Assembly: GCA_002299885.1 (NCBI GenBank)
Contig: DBOB01000008.1
Location: 1-54,901, forward strand
DNA from: Sediminibacterium sp. UBA657
Lineage (GTDB): Bacteria; Bacteroidota; Bacteroidia; Chitinophagales; Chitinophagaceae
DNA: 54,901 nucleotides
Reading direction: 5' to 3'
Both the position numbers and the translations under genes were made by a program. The notes beneath the pieces were generated by a model. It ran no database searches, was not told where the DNA came from, and worked only from the letters and a program-made list of their open reading frames with translations. Positions 32,867-41,822 of this stretch are shown here, in pieces. Position 1 is the stretch's first letter. Every line of letters begins with the position of its first letter.

Positions 32867-33949
32867 CTATTTCAAATTAGTTTCCAAGAATTTGTCTAAA
32901 TCAGCACCTCTTAAATCTCTAGCAATAATTTTACCGGTTGGGTCAATTAAAAAACTAGCAGGAATGCTTTGAATACCAAACTTTGTTGCAACAGCATTGT
33001 TCCAGTATTTCAAATCACTTACATGATTCCAAGCAAGGCCATCTTTCTTGATTGCCTCCAACCATTTTGGTTTATCCTGGTCTAATGACACACCCAAGAC
33101 AGTGAAGTTTTTTGTTTTAAACTTATTGTAAGCTTTAACAATATTTGGATTTTCTGCTCTACATGGTCCACACCAGCTAGCCCAAAAATCAACCAATACA
33201 TACTTACCCTTTAAAGAAGATAGGGTAAAAGGCTTTCCGTTCACATCATTTTGTGTAAAATCAGGAAGTGTTGAACCTATTTGTCCAAAAGCAGATGAAG
33301 CAATTGTTTTATCAATGAATTCCGCAAATGGGCCCTTCTTAGCTGTTGGTGCTAAATCATTATAGATTGTTGCAAGGTTCTCTTTAACTTCTGGGAAAAT
33401 ATTTGAAAACTGTAACAACATCAAAGTCGTTACTGGAGAACCACTGTATGCTTTAGATAATGTATTAAATGAAGCAACGATTTCTTTAGCTTGAGTAGCT
33501 GCTACACTATTCAAGGAATCTTTTTTTGTAGTATTTTTTTCTGTGCTTGCTGCTTGCATATTCATTACATAAGGCATCATCTTTGGATTCAATACACTCA
33601 TATATTCATTGTAAACATCATGGCTCTCAGAACCAGTGACTTTGATAGATGCCATATTCTGTACATCACCTTCAATCATTACATTATCATTACCTACAAA
33701 AACAGGCATTTTTTGAGCTACTCCTTCAATACTAAGAACCAATAAACTTGGGAATTCTAATTTTGTTTGAAGACTAAAATTACCTGCTGTAGTTTTTACA
33801 GAGACTAATTCTTTATTAGAAACGCCATCAATTAAGGATACTGTTGCAGCGTCTTTCACATTCGTCAACTTACCTTGCAAATTCAATGATTGGGCTTGCA
33901 CAAATGGACTAGCCAAAATCAATACAATTGCGATGATATTTTTTTTCAT
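32867..33949 (-). CDS. TlpA-like thiol-disulfide reductase with DUF4369 domain
   Basis: A 360-aa periplasmic protein. A signal peptide covers about 1-20. A DUF4369-type beta domain follows (about 21-115), then a helical linker and a thioredoxin fold (about 225-355). The active site is WCGPC (Cys260, Cys263) and the cis-proline loop is SIPAS (Pro330). Such proteins keep periplasmic thiols reduced, for example during cytochrome c maturation. A promoter element, TATATTTG at 33967-33974, lies just upstream, so it is probably transcribed apart from the his genes. Confidence 0.9.
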   Translation of the reverse strand: MKKNIIAIVLILASPFVQAQSLNLQGKLTNVKDAATVSLIDGVSNKELVSVKTTAGNFSLQTKLEFPSLLVLSIEGVAQKMPVFVGNDNVMIEGDVQNMASIKVTGSESHDVYNEYMSVLNPKMMPYVMNMQAASTEKNTTKKDSLNSVAATQAKEIVASFNTLSKAYSGSPVTTLMLLQFSNIFPEVKENLATIYNDLAPTAKKGPFAEFIDKTIASSAFGQIGSTLPDFTQNDVNGKPFTLSSLKGKYVLVDFWASWCGPCRAENPNIVKAYNKFKTKNFTVLGVSLDQDKPKWLEAIKKDGLAWNHVSDLKYWNNAVATKFGIQSIPASFLIDPTGKIIARDLRGADLDKFLETNLK

Positions 33950-33966
33950 AGTGTTTTATTAATAGT

Positions 33967-33974
33967 CAAATATA
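33967..33974 (-). promoter_or_regulatory. -7 element for the TlpA-like gene
   Basis: TATATTTG on the minus strand fits TAnnTTTG and ends 17 nt before the ATG, inside the short gap after hisIE. Confidence 0.55.
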
Positions 33975-33995
33975 TAATTTTAATCTCGTTAGGCA

Positions 33996-34598
33996 CTAGG
34001 CCTTGTGCCTCATTTTCAATAATTTAACAACATCTGCAAGTTTATATCCTTTGGCCTGTAACAGCATTAAGTAATGGAAAAGAAGGTCGGCTGATTCTTC
34101 TAGAAACAATTCGTTGTTTTGATCTTTAGCCTCAATCACTAATTCTACTGCTTCCTCCCCTACTTTTTGAGCTATCTTATTAATACCCTTAGAAAATAAA
34201 CTAGCGACATAAGAACTATCTGGATCAGCTGATTTTCTTTGCTCAATGACTTGCTCTAATTGGACTAAAAAATCATGCGATTCAACTTTATTCTCAGTGC
34301 CCCAACAAGTGTCTGTACCTGTGTGACAAACTGGACCAACTGGATTGGCTTGAATCAATATAGTATCCTGATCGCAATCCAATGCCATGCTTAAGTAGTT
34401 TAAGTGATGACCACTCTCCTCGCCCTTGGTCCAAAGTCTGTTTTTTGAACGACTAAAGAAAGTGACTTTTTGCAGGTAGATGGTCGCGTCCACTGCAGCC
34501 TGATTCATAAAGCCTAACATCAACACATTTTTTGTGGATGCATCTTGTACAATGGCTGGCACCAATCCATCTGTGTATTTTGTAAAATTGATATTCAT
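33996..34598 (-). CDS. hisIE: Bifunctional phosphoribosyl-AMP cyclohydrolase/phosphoribosyl-ATP pyrophosphatase
   Basis: Catalyses steps 2 and 3 of histidine synthesis. In the 200-aa fusion, residues 1-105 are the cyclohydrolase, with the metal-binding CDQDTIL and PVCHTGTDTCW cysteines and acids. Residues 112-200 are the all-helical pyrophosphatase, with GEEAVELVIEA. It is the last his gene, 83 nt after hisF, the widest gap in this distal his group; I see no terminator in that gap. Confidence 0.95.
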   Translation of the reverse strand: MNINFTKYTDGLVPAIVQDASTKNVLMLGFMNQAAVDATIYLQKVTFFSRSKNRLWTKGEESGHHLNYLSMALDCDQDTILIQANPVGPVCHTGTDTCWGTENKVESHDFLVQLEQVIEQRKSADPDSSYVASLFSKGINKIAQKVGEEAVELVIEAKDQNNELFLEESADLLFHYLMLLQAKGYKLADVVKLLKMRHKA

Positions 34599-34681
34599 AG
34601 TGTGATAATTAGTATTGATAAAATGAATTTATTAATGAATTATTTTATCGAATTGATTACTTATTTAATTGTAAAGATGAT

Positions 34682-35440
34682 TTAAATTCTGACTGCTATT
34701 CCATTTTGACTTAGATATTGTTTTAAATCAGGAATTGCAATTTCTTTATAATGAAAGACACTCGCAGCCAACGCTGCATCCGCTTTGCCCTTTGTAAATA
34801 CGTCTAAAAAATGCGCTTCCGTTCCACCACCACCTGAGGCAATGATTGGAACTGGTAAATTTTCGGACAATTGCGCTGTGATGTCCAATGCAAAACCTTG
34901 CTTTGTTCCATCATGGTTCATAGAAGTTAATAGAATTTCACCCACACCTAAATCCACCGCTTCTCTTGCCCAATCTACCACCAACTTATCTGTCTTGGTC
35001 CTGCCTCCATTTAAATAGACATACCAGTTATTATCAGACTCGCATTTTGCATCAATGGCCAATACGATACATTGACTTCCAAATTGTTTTGCAAATCGAT
35101 TGATTGTAGTTGGATCTAAAAATGCTGCGGTGTTAATTGAAATTTTATCTGCACCATTTTGCAATAAAACGCGTACATCTTCTTCTGATTTAATACCTCC
35201 CCCCACCGTGAATGGAATATTAATGCGGTGTGCTATTTTATGCACCAATGCACTGAAAGTTTTTCTTTGTTCAACAGTTGCAGTAATGTCTAAAAAAACC
35301 AACTCATCTGCACCTTGACTTGCATACAAAGCGGCCAACTCAACTGGATCGCCGGCATCCCTGATTTGCTCAAAGTTCACGCCTTTTACGGTGCGACCAT
35401 CTTTAATATCCAAACAAGGTATGATTCGTTTTGTTAGCAT
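34682..35440 (-). CDS. hisF: Imidazole glycerol phosphate synthase, cyclase subunit
   Basis: A (beta/alpha)8 barrel of 252 aa that joins HisH to make imidazole glycerol phosphate and AICAR. Catalytic Asp11 is in IPCLDIKDGRTVKG and the second catalytic Asp is in AIDAK. The second phosphate site is IASGGGG. It lies 5 nt after hisA. Confidence 0.96.
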   Translation of the reverse strand: MLTKRIIPCLDIKDGRTVKGVNFEQIRDAGDPVELAALYASQGADELVFLDITATVEQRKTFSALVHKIAHRINIPFTVGGGIKSEEDVRVLLQNGADKISINTAAFLDPTTINRFAKQFGSQCIVLAIDAKCESDNNWYVYLNGGRTKTDKLVVDWAREAVDLGVGEILLTSMNHDGTKQGFALDITAQLSENLPVPIIASGGGGTEAHFLDVFTKGKADAALAASVFHYKEIAIPDLKQYLSQNGIAVRI

Positions 35441-35445
35441 AATTT

Positions 35446-36165
35446 TTAAAATGTTGATAGCTCGGATAAGCTTATTTTATTTTCATAAATCGCTTTGCCT
35501 ACTATGGCAGCGGAACAACCAATCGTTCTTAATTCCTCTAAATCTTTTAGCGCACTAACCCCTCCACTTGCAATCAACTGCAATGTTGGATACTTTGCTA
35601 ATATTTTTTGATAAAGTACAATGGATGGACCTTCTAGTTTTCCATCTTTTTGTATATCTGTACAAAATAATTGCGTAACCCCTTTATTCATATATGATCC
35701 AATAAATTCATAGACATCTATCGTTGTTTTTTCAAGCCATCCTCCCACTGCAATCTTTTCTTCATAAACATCTGCTCCCAACATGAATACTGCAGCCCCG
35801 AAGCGTTCAATCCACTCCTCAAATATGGCTCTTTCCTTTACAGCAAGGCTGCCAATGGTGGCATAAGTTGCGCCGGTATCTAGCACTGTTTTTAAGGTTG
35901 CCTCTGTTTTAATACCTCCGCCAAAATCTATGATTAAATTTGTTTTATTGGCTATTTTTTCAAGCACTTTCCAATTCACCACCGCACCTGCTTTTGCGCC
36001 GTCCAAGTCTACTAAATGTAAACGCATTAAACCAGCCCCTTCAAATTGCTTTGCAACTTCTAATGGGTCTTCATTGTAGATTTTCTTTTGGGCATAGTCT
36101 CCTTCTGTTAACCTAACGCATTTGCCTTCTATAATATCGATTGCTGAAATAATTTGCATATGCAT
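35446..36165 (-). CDS. hisA: ProFAR isomerase
   Basis: Isomerises ProFAR to PRFAR, step 4 of histidine synthesis. The 239-aa barrel has SAIDIIEGKCVRL at the N-terminus and CTDIQKDG with the second catalytic Asp. The first ATG (36163-36165) overlaps the hisH stop by one base (TAATG), implying translational coupling. An ATG two codons later is the alternative and fits family starts equally well. Confidence 0.95.
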   Translation of the reverse strand: MHMQIISAIDIIEGKCVRLTEGDYAQKKIYNEDPLEVAKQFEGAGLMRLHLVDLDGAKAGAVVNWKVLEKIANKTNLIIDFGGGIKTEATLKTVLDTGATYATIGSLAVKERAIFEEWIERFGAAVFMLGADVYEEKIAVGGWLEKTTIDVYEFIGSYMNKGVTQLFCTDIQKDGKLEGPSIVLYQKILAKYPTLQLIASGGVSALKDLEELRTIGCSAAIVGKAIYENKISLSELSTF

Positions 36166-36761
36166 TAAGATTTTAGGGATAGAAAATTTTGAATGATTTG
36201 TTCCCCAACTACAGCAGACTTTTCTGGATGAAATTGCACACCATAAAAATTATTTTTATGCAAGGCGCTGCTATAGGCCTGGATATAATCTGAAGTCGCA
36301 ATAGTATTTTCCCCTAATCCCGCATAATAACCATGGACAAAATAGGCAAAGCTATTTTCAGATACCCCATTAAAAAGTTCTGTTTTCAAGTTTGTAATTG
36401 TATTCCAACCAATCTGTGGCACTTTGGTGGTGTTTTCAGTTGCTTTAAATGCCAATACTTGCTCTTCAAAAATGCCTAAACAGTTGGTGTCATTTTCTGC
36501 AGAGTGCTTGCACATCAATTGCATGCCTAAACAAATTCCTAGCACAGGTTGCTTCAATGAAACAATCAATTGGTCTAAATTTCTTTCCTTCAAATAAGCC
36601 ATCGCTGTGCTCGCTTCTCCTACTCCAGGAAAAATCACTTTATCAGCAGCTTGAATCATTGCTGGATCATCTGTCACGGATGCTGTTACTCCTAGTCTTT
36701 CTAAGGCATATAGCACAGACTGGATATTGCCTGCATTGTATTGTACAATTGTTATATTCAT
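36165..36761 (-). CDS. hisH: Imidazole glycerol phosphate synthase, glutamine amidotransferase subunit
   Basis: A class I glutamine amidotransferase of 198 aa that feeds ammonia to HisF. The nucleophile is in GICLGMQLM and the His-Glu pair is in GVQFHPEKS. It begins 15 nt after trpA with no terminator or recognisable promoter between. The distal his genes therefore look like part of the trp transcript. Confidence 0.96.
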   Translation of the reverse strand: MNITIVQYNAGNIQSVLYALERLGVTASVTDDPAMIQAADKVIFPGVGEASTAMAYLKERNLDQLIVSLKQPVLGICLGMQLMCKHSAENDTNCLGIFEEQVLAFKATENTTKVPQIGWNTITNLKTELFNGVSENSFAYFVHGYYAGLGENTIATSDYIQAYSSALHKNNFYGVQFHPEKSAVVGEQIIQNFLSLKS

Positions 36762-36776
36762 TTTTGAAATAATGCT

Positions 36777-37550
36777 TTAGTTGCTTAACACTCCTTCTAA
36801 AAAAGTTTTTGTTGTGGTTCCCACATCCTTCCCCTTTGATAAAGCTTGTATATACGCAGAGCCAATAATGGCGCCATTCGCAAAAACATTCACCGCATCA
36901 AAACTGGCTTTATCTTTTATACCAAACCCAACTAAGAATGGATTTTTTAATTGCATTGATTTTAATCTTTCTAAATATACCGCTACTTTAGAAAAGTCCT
37001 TATCTGTTCCCGTGGTTGCAGATGAACTTACTGCATATAAAAATCCGGAGCTTAGATTATCTAATTTTCTTAATCTAGTTTCTGGTGTTTCAGGTGTTAC
37101 AAGAAAGATGAAATCTAAGTCATTGGCTTTAATTGTTGCACCATATACTTGTTCAAATTCATATAAAGGCATATCTGGTAAGATTAATCCATCCACACCC
37201 AGTAATTTTGCTTTTTTACAAAAAAGTTCAAAGCCATACTGTAAAATTGGATTCATGTAACCCATCAATACCACTGGAATATGAATAGATGTTCTCATGG
37301 TTGCCAATTGTTCAAATAAAGTATCTATAGTCATCCCATTATTAAGTGCTACTAAACTACTTGACTGAATCACTTCTCCATCTGCCAAAGGATCACTATA
37401 AGGCATGCCTAGTTCAATAATATCTGCGCCATTTTTTTGCAAGCTTTCCATTACCTCTAATGTACTATTCAAGTGAGGATAGCCTGCAGTGCAATACACA
37501 TTTAAAACACGCTTATTTTTTTGTTCAAATAATTCCGTTAACCTTGACAT
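36777..37550 (-). CDS. trpA: Tryptophan synthase alpha chain
   Basis: Cleaves indole-3-glycerol phosphate to indole. The 257-aa barrel has the catalytic Glu in ADIIELGMPYSDPLADG and FLVTPETPETR. It is the last trp gene. A 76-nt gap with a short repeat separates it from trpB, unlike the overlapping genes upstream. hisH follows after 15 nt. Confidence 0.96.
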   Translation of the reverse strand: MSRLTELFEQKNKRVLNVYCTAGYPHLNSTLEVMESLQKNGADIIELGMPYSDPLADGEVIQSSSLVALNNGMTIDTLFEQLATMRTSIHIPVVLMGYMNPILQYGFELFCKKAKLLGVDGLILPDMPLYEFEQVYGATIKANDLDFIFLVTPETPETRLRKLDNLSSGFLYAVSSSATTGTDKDFSKVAVYLERLKSMQLKNPFLVGFGIKDKASFDAVNVFANGAIIGSAYIQALSKGKDVGTTTKTFLEGVLSN

Positions 37551-37560
37551 AATTTATATT

Positions 37561-37592
37561 TTTTAGACTCCTTTTTTTTAGACTCCTTTTTT
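37561..37592. repeat. Short tandem repeat in the trpB-trpA gap
   Basis: TTTTAGACTCC occurs twice, 15 nt apart, each copy followed by a T run. On the transcribed strand this reads AAAAGGAGTCTAAAA twice, just upstream of trpA. No hairpin forms, so it is not a terminator. Slippage duplication is the simplest origin. Confidence 0.7.
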
Positions 37593-37626
37593 AGGTTTCC
37601 TATTGTAGTTTCCTTCATAATAACTT

Positions 37627-38835
37627 TTATTTTAAATCCATTGCTTGCATATAAGTCGCCAAATCCTTATCGCCTCTTCCACTCAAACAAACAATCACTA
37701 CATCTGTTGGCTTTAAATTCATTTCTGGCAACACTGCAAATGCGTGCGCTGTTTCTAATGCAGGAATAATTCCTTCAATCTCGGATAAATGAAAGGCCCA
37801 TTTAAGTGCTGCTTCATCTGTCGCACTCATGAATGTACCTCGCTTAGATGCGTATAAAAAAGCATGCAATGGCCCAATGCCCGGATAATCTAAACCAGCA
37901 GAAATACTATGCGGTTCTACCACCTGTCCATCCTTGGTTTGCATCACGATACTTTTACTACCATGTAAAATTCCAGTACTGCCTAATTGTGTTGTGGCTG
38001 CACTCATACCTGAATGCACCCCATGTCCAGCAGCCTCTACAGCAACTAGCTCAACAGTTGGTTCGTTTAAATAATGATAAAAAGCACCAGCAGCATTACT
38101 GCCTCCACCTACACAAGCCACCACATGGGTTGGTAATTGTGATCCGGTGACTGCTTCTAATTGCGTGCGCATTTCTGCACTAATCACACTTTGAAAACGA
38201 GCAACCATATCTGGATAAGGATGCGGTCCTACCACACTTCCAATAATATAATGTGTTGTATCTGGTTCATTGATCCATGCACGAATTGCTTCATTTGTGG
38301 CATCCTTTAATGTTTTACTGCCACTTGTAGCAGGTACTACTGTCGCACCAAGCATCTTCATTCTAGCCACGTTGGGCGCTTGTCGCTCAATATCTTTTTC
38401 TCCCATATACACCACACATTCCATTCCTTTTAAAGCACAAACAGTTGCTGTAGCCACACCATGTTGACCTGCACCAGTTTCTGCAATGATCTTCTTTTTA
38501 CCTAGTCTTTGTGCCAAAATTATTTGACCAATCGTATTGTTGATTTTGTGTGCACCAGTATGACAAAGGTCTTCTCTCTTTAAATAAATTTTTGCTCCAA
38601 TTTCAGCACTCAATCTTTCTGCATAAAATAATGGCGTTGGTCGACCGACATAATCCTTAAGCAATGCCGCCACCTCTGCTTTAAAAGCAGGATCATCCAT
38701 GATCTGCAAATACTGATTTTTCAATGTCTCTACATTGCTGTAAAGCATTTCTGGAATATAAGCCCCACCATACTGCCCATAATACCCTTCCTCGGTTGGC
38801 TGCTGATAATTGGTTAATTCGTTAAATAAATGCAT
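37627..38835 (-). CDS. trpB: Tryptophan synthase beta chain
   Basis: The PLP subunit that condenses indole with serine. The 402-aa protein has the PLP lysine in HTGAHKINN, LKREDLCHTG and the phosphate loop GGGSNAAG. It is the ordinary TrpB1 type by length and motifs. It overlaps the end of trpF by 14 nt. Confidence 0.97.
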   Translation of the reverse strand: MHLFNELTNYQQPTEEGYYGQYGGAYIPEMLYSNVETLKNQYLQIMDDPAFKAEVAALLKDYVGRPTPLFYAERLSAEIGAKIYLKREDLCHTGAHKINNTIGQIILAQRLGKKKIIAETGAGQHGVATATVCALKGMECVVYMGEKDIERQAPNVARMKMLGATVVPATSGSKTLKDATNEAIRAWINEPDTTHYIIGSVVGPHPYPDMVARFQSVISAEMRTQLEAVTGSQLPTHVVACVGGGSNAAGAFYHYLNEPTVELVAVEAAGHGVHSGMSAATTQLGSTGILHGSKSIVMQTKDGQVVEPHSISAGLDYPGIGPLHAFLYASKRGTFMSATDEAALKWAFHLSEIEGIIPALETAHAFAVLPEMNLKPTDVVIVCLSGRGDKDLATYMQAMDLK

Positions 38836-39448
38836 TGATAAATATTTTTATTTTTTCTAAATCTTTCATCCCTGGTGCCAATTCAAATTGACTATTGATA
38901 TCTAAAGCAAGTAATGACTTCCCTGCTTTTGTTTTTTCCATTACCTGCACCCCTTGAATATCATTTGGACCAATCCCCCCACTCAGAAAAAATGGTTTAG
39001 GTATGGTTGATCCTTTGATTAATTCCCAATTAAAATGCTGCCCAGTTCCACCATACAATGCGCTATCTGTGTCAAATAAGAAATAATCTACCACCGCTTC
39101 ATAAGCTTCAAAATTTGGAACGGCTGCGCCCACTCTAAATACTTTAATGGTTTCCACTTTTTCCCGCACTGCTGCACAATATTCGGGTGTTTCGTCTCCA
39201 TGCAATTGTACTAAATCCAAATCAGCAGCTTTTACTATTTCAAGTAATTGCTCTATTGGTTCATTCACAAACACGCCTATCTTTTTAACCCCTATTGGTT
39301 TAAAATTTGCTAAATCAACTAAGCTTAATTTGTCTAACACATAGCGCTTTGAGCTTGGATAAAATATAAAACCAATATAGTGCACCCCCATTGCTTGCAA
39401 TGCAGTTGCTTGTTCTATACTTGTTATGCCACACACTTTAAACTGCAT
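38822..39448 (-). CDS. trpF: Phosphoribosylanthranilate isomerase
   Basis: A 208-aa barrel. The catalytic Cys is in FKVCGITS, the catalytic Asp is in DTDSALYGGTG, and HGDE is conserved. It overlaps trpC by 11 nt and trpB by 14 nt, typical of coupled translation. Confidence 0.95.
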   Translation of the reverse strand: MQFKVCGITSIEQATALQAMGVHYIGFIFYPSSKRYVLDKLSLVDLANFKPIGVKKIGVFVNEPIEQLLEIVKAADLDLVQLHGDETPEYCAAVREKVETIKVFRVGAAVPNFEAYEAVVDYFLFDTDSALYGGTGQHFNWELIKGSTIPKPFFLSGGIGPNDIQGVQVMEKTKAGKSLLALDINSQFELAPGMKDLEKIKIFINAFI

Positions 39449-40241
39449 CGTTTTCTGTTTTTATGGATGTAACAAATGCTTCAAAAGCTGCAGCAGGATT
39501 TGCTTGCTTCATAAAATATTCTCCCATTAAGAATCCATCAAAGCCTTCTTTTTTTAACAATTTAAAAGTCTCCACACTATATATACCACTTTCGGCAATA
39601 CTTAAGATGCCTTTTGGTAATTGGTGTTTCAATGCTAAACTATGTTCAATATTGACTTCAAAAGATTTTAAACTTCTATTATTAATTCCTACAAAATCCA
39701 CTGCATCCGAAATATGTTCAAGTTCTGTTGCATCATGAATCTCTAACAACACTTCCAATCCAAGGCTTTTTGCAAACTTGGCTAAGGCATTTGTAGCAGA
39801 TGGAGTTAAACAAGCTGCAATTAATAAGATCACCGAAGCGCCGTAGGCTTTGGCTTCTATCAATTGAAACTCATCTATTATAAATTCTTTTCTTAAAATA
39901 GGTATTGGATTCTTTACTGCAATACTCAGATCATCTAAAGTTCCACCAAAAAATACCTTGTCTGTTAATACCGAAATGCCTGCTGCACCAAATTGCGTAT
40001 AAGCATTTGCCACATCGGCAACCGATGCCGTATCATTGATCACGCCTTTAGATGGTGATTGTCTTTTAAATTCTGCAATGATGCCCGTCAAAGCTGGATG
40101 CATCAAATTCGATTTTAATGAATGGCCTTTAGTTTTAAACAATGGCATAGCTTCTAATTGCGCAATACTAATTTGCGTTTTCCTTTCGGCCACTTCGATT
40201 TTTTTATGATCGATAATCTTTGCTAGGATATTGGTACTCAT
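39438..40241 (-). CDS. trpC: Indole-3-glycerol phosphate synthase
   Basis: A 267-aa single-function barrel (no fused trpF). It has IAEFKRQSPSKG with the catalytic lysine, ILRKEFIIDEFQ, GINNRSLKSFEV and IAESGI. It overlaps trpD by 4 nt. Confidence 0.96.
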   Translation of the reverse strand: MSTNILAKIIDHKKIEVAERKTQISIAQLEAMPLFKTKGHSLKSNLMHPALTGIIAEFKRQSPSKGVINDTASVADVANAYTQFGAAGISVLTDKVFFGGTLDDLSIAVKNPIPILRKEFIIDEFQLIEAKAYGASVILLIAACLTPSATNALAKFAKSLGLEVLLEIHDATELEHISDAVDFVGINNRSLKSFEVNIEHSLALKHQLPKGILSIAESGIYSVETFKLLKKEGFDGFLMGEYFMKQANPAAAFEAFVTSIKTENDAV

Positions 40242-41236
40242 TTCTGCAAACTAATTAATTGATTTAAACAATTGTTGGCAGCGCCAGATTCTAAACTCTT
40301 CACAGCAGCCTGAAAAGCAGCTTCATAGTTTTCATATTGTCCATTTAGTTGAAGCGCCATGGCTGCATTGGCCAATACCACCGCGTTTTGGGACCAGCTA
40401 CCATTCCCTTGAATAATTTTTTTAAACAAACTTGCTGCTGCCTCTACTGTATTACCTCCATATAATTCTTCAGCGAATACCTTTCGTTTGCCTAACTGAT
40501 AAGGTGTCATAATGAATTCTCCTTTATTTGAAATGATTTTAGTATCAGAGGTCAATGAAATTTCATCATACCCATCCAAACTATGAATCAAAGTAAATTC
40601 TTTGCCTAAGGATTGCATGGCATAATTATAAATTCTTGCCATCTCTAAATTATAGACTCCAATTAATTGATAAGCTGGCTTTGCTGGATTCACAATTGGA
40701 CCTAGCATATTGAAGAATGTTCTAAGCCCCATATTTCTTCTGATTGGGCCAACTGTTTTTAATGCTGGATGAAATAAGGGTGCATGTAAAAAACAAATCC
40801 CCGCTTCCTTCACTTCTTTAGACAATGCTGCTTCGTCATTTTTAAATACATAACCCAATTGTTCCATCACATTGGATGATCCACTTACACTTGATGCACC
40901 ATAGTTTCCGTGTTTCACTACTGGCTGACCAGCGCCGGCAACAATAAAACAGGCTAAAGTAGAAATATTAAAAGTGTCTTTACCATCTCCTCCTGTGCCT
41001 ACAATATCCATAGCATTGTCAATTCCTAAATTCAATGGAACCGCAAGAGAAAGCAAAGCATCCCTAAATCCCATTAATTCGTCAATGGTAATACTTCGCA
41101 TCAAGAACACAGTCACAAAGGAAGTCACTTCGTGTTCATTGTAAACTCCTTGCGCAATCTGTGTCAACACCTCCTTGGCGCTATCTCGACTCAAAGTTTT
41201 ATGTTCAAATAAATATTGTAATATCTTTTTCATCAA
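40238..41236 (-). CDS. trpD: Anthranilate phosphoribosyltransferase
   Basis: Joins anthranilate to PRPP. The 332-aa protein has the PRPP loop GTGGDGKDTFNIS, KHGNYGASSVSGSSNVME and the anthranilate/PRPP site residues in GPIRRNMGLRTFFN. It is not fused to trpG, which precedes it by 9 nt. Confidence 0.96.
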   Translation of the reverse strand: MMKKILQYLFEHKTLSRDSAKEVLTQIAQGVYNEHEVTSFVTVFLMRSITIDELMGFRDALLSLAVPLNLGIDNAMDIVGTGGDGKDTFNISTLACFIVAGAGQPVVKHGNYGASSVSGSSNVMEQLGYVFKNDEAALSKEVKEAGICFLHAPLFHPALKTVGPIRRNMGLRTFFNMLGPIVNPAKPAYQLIGVYNLEMARIYNYAMQSLGKEFTLIHSLDGYDEISLTSDTKIISNKGEFIMTPYQLGKRKVFAEELYGGNTVEAAASLFKKIIQGNGSWSQNAVVLANAAMALQLNGQYENYEAAFQAAVKSLESGAANNCLNQLISLQK

Positions 41237-41245
41237 ATTATTTTA

Positions 41246-41812
41246 TTAGTTTTTCAACCAGTTGCCAATGATCTTAGGACCTTCTGGTGTTAACACACTT
41301 TCTGGATGATATTGCACCCCTTTCACATCATAGGTGGTATGCTCTAATGACATGATATAACCTTCGACGTCTTTAGAAGTCACTTTTAAATCGGCCGGTA
41401 GATCATGTTCATTCACCACCCAACTATGATACCTCCCAACATGAAATGTTTTTGGAAGCCCTTCAAATAAATTTGAATCTCCAATCAATTCAACAGGTGT
41501 TGCAATGCCATGATATACTTTAGAAAGATTCGTTAGACTACCTCCAAATGCTTCTGCAATGGCTTGCTGTCCTAAACAAACACCTAAAATAGATTTAGTT
41601 GCTGCATAGGTTTTTATTAAGGGAATAAGTAAACCAGATTCAGATGGAATACCAGGACCAGGTGATAATAAAATTTTATCATAGGCCTGAACATCCTCTA
41701 AAGGAATTTCATCGTTTCTGAATACATCCACCGAAGCATTCGACTGCTCCTTGATCATTTGAACCAAGTTGTAGGTGAAGGAATCGTAATTGTCAAACAC
41801 TAATATTTTCAT
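41246..41812 (-). CDS. trpG: Anthranilate synthase component II (glutamine amidotransferase)
   Basis: A 188-aa class I amidotransferase. The nucleophile Cys is in LGVCLGQQAIAEAFGG and the His-Glu pair is in GVQYHPESVLTPEG. It may also serve p-aminobenzoate synthesis, as this family often does. It sits 10 nt after trpE. Confidence 0.95.
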   Translation of the reverse strand: MKILVFDNYDSFTYNLVQMIKEQSNASVDVFRNDEIPLEDVQAYDKILLSPGPGIPSESGLLIPLIKTYAATKSILGVCLGQQAIAEAFGGSLTNLSKVYHGIATPVELIGDSNLFEGLPKTFHVGRYHSWVVNEHDLPADLKVTSKDVEGYIMSLEHTTYDVKGVQYHPESVLTPEGPKIIGNWLKN

Positions 41813-41822
41813 TGGAATCTAT

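Noticed and set aside
36165..36761. HisH as a second trpG/pabA-type amidotransferase
   Set aside because: Adjacency to hisA and hisF and the motifs GICLGMQLM and GVQFHPEKS fit HisH; trpG is present separately at 41246-41812.
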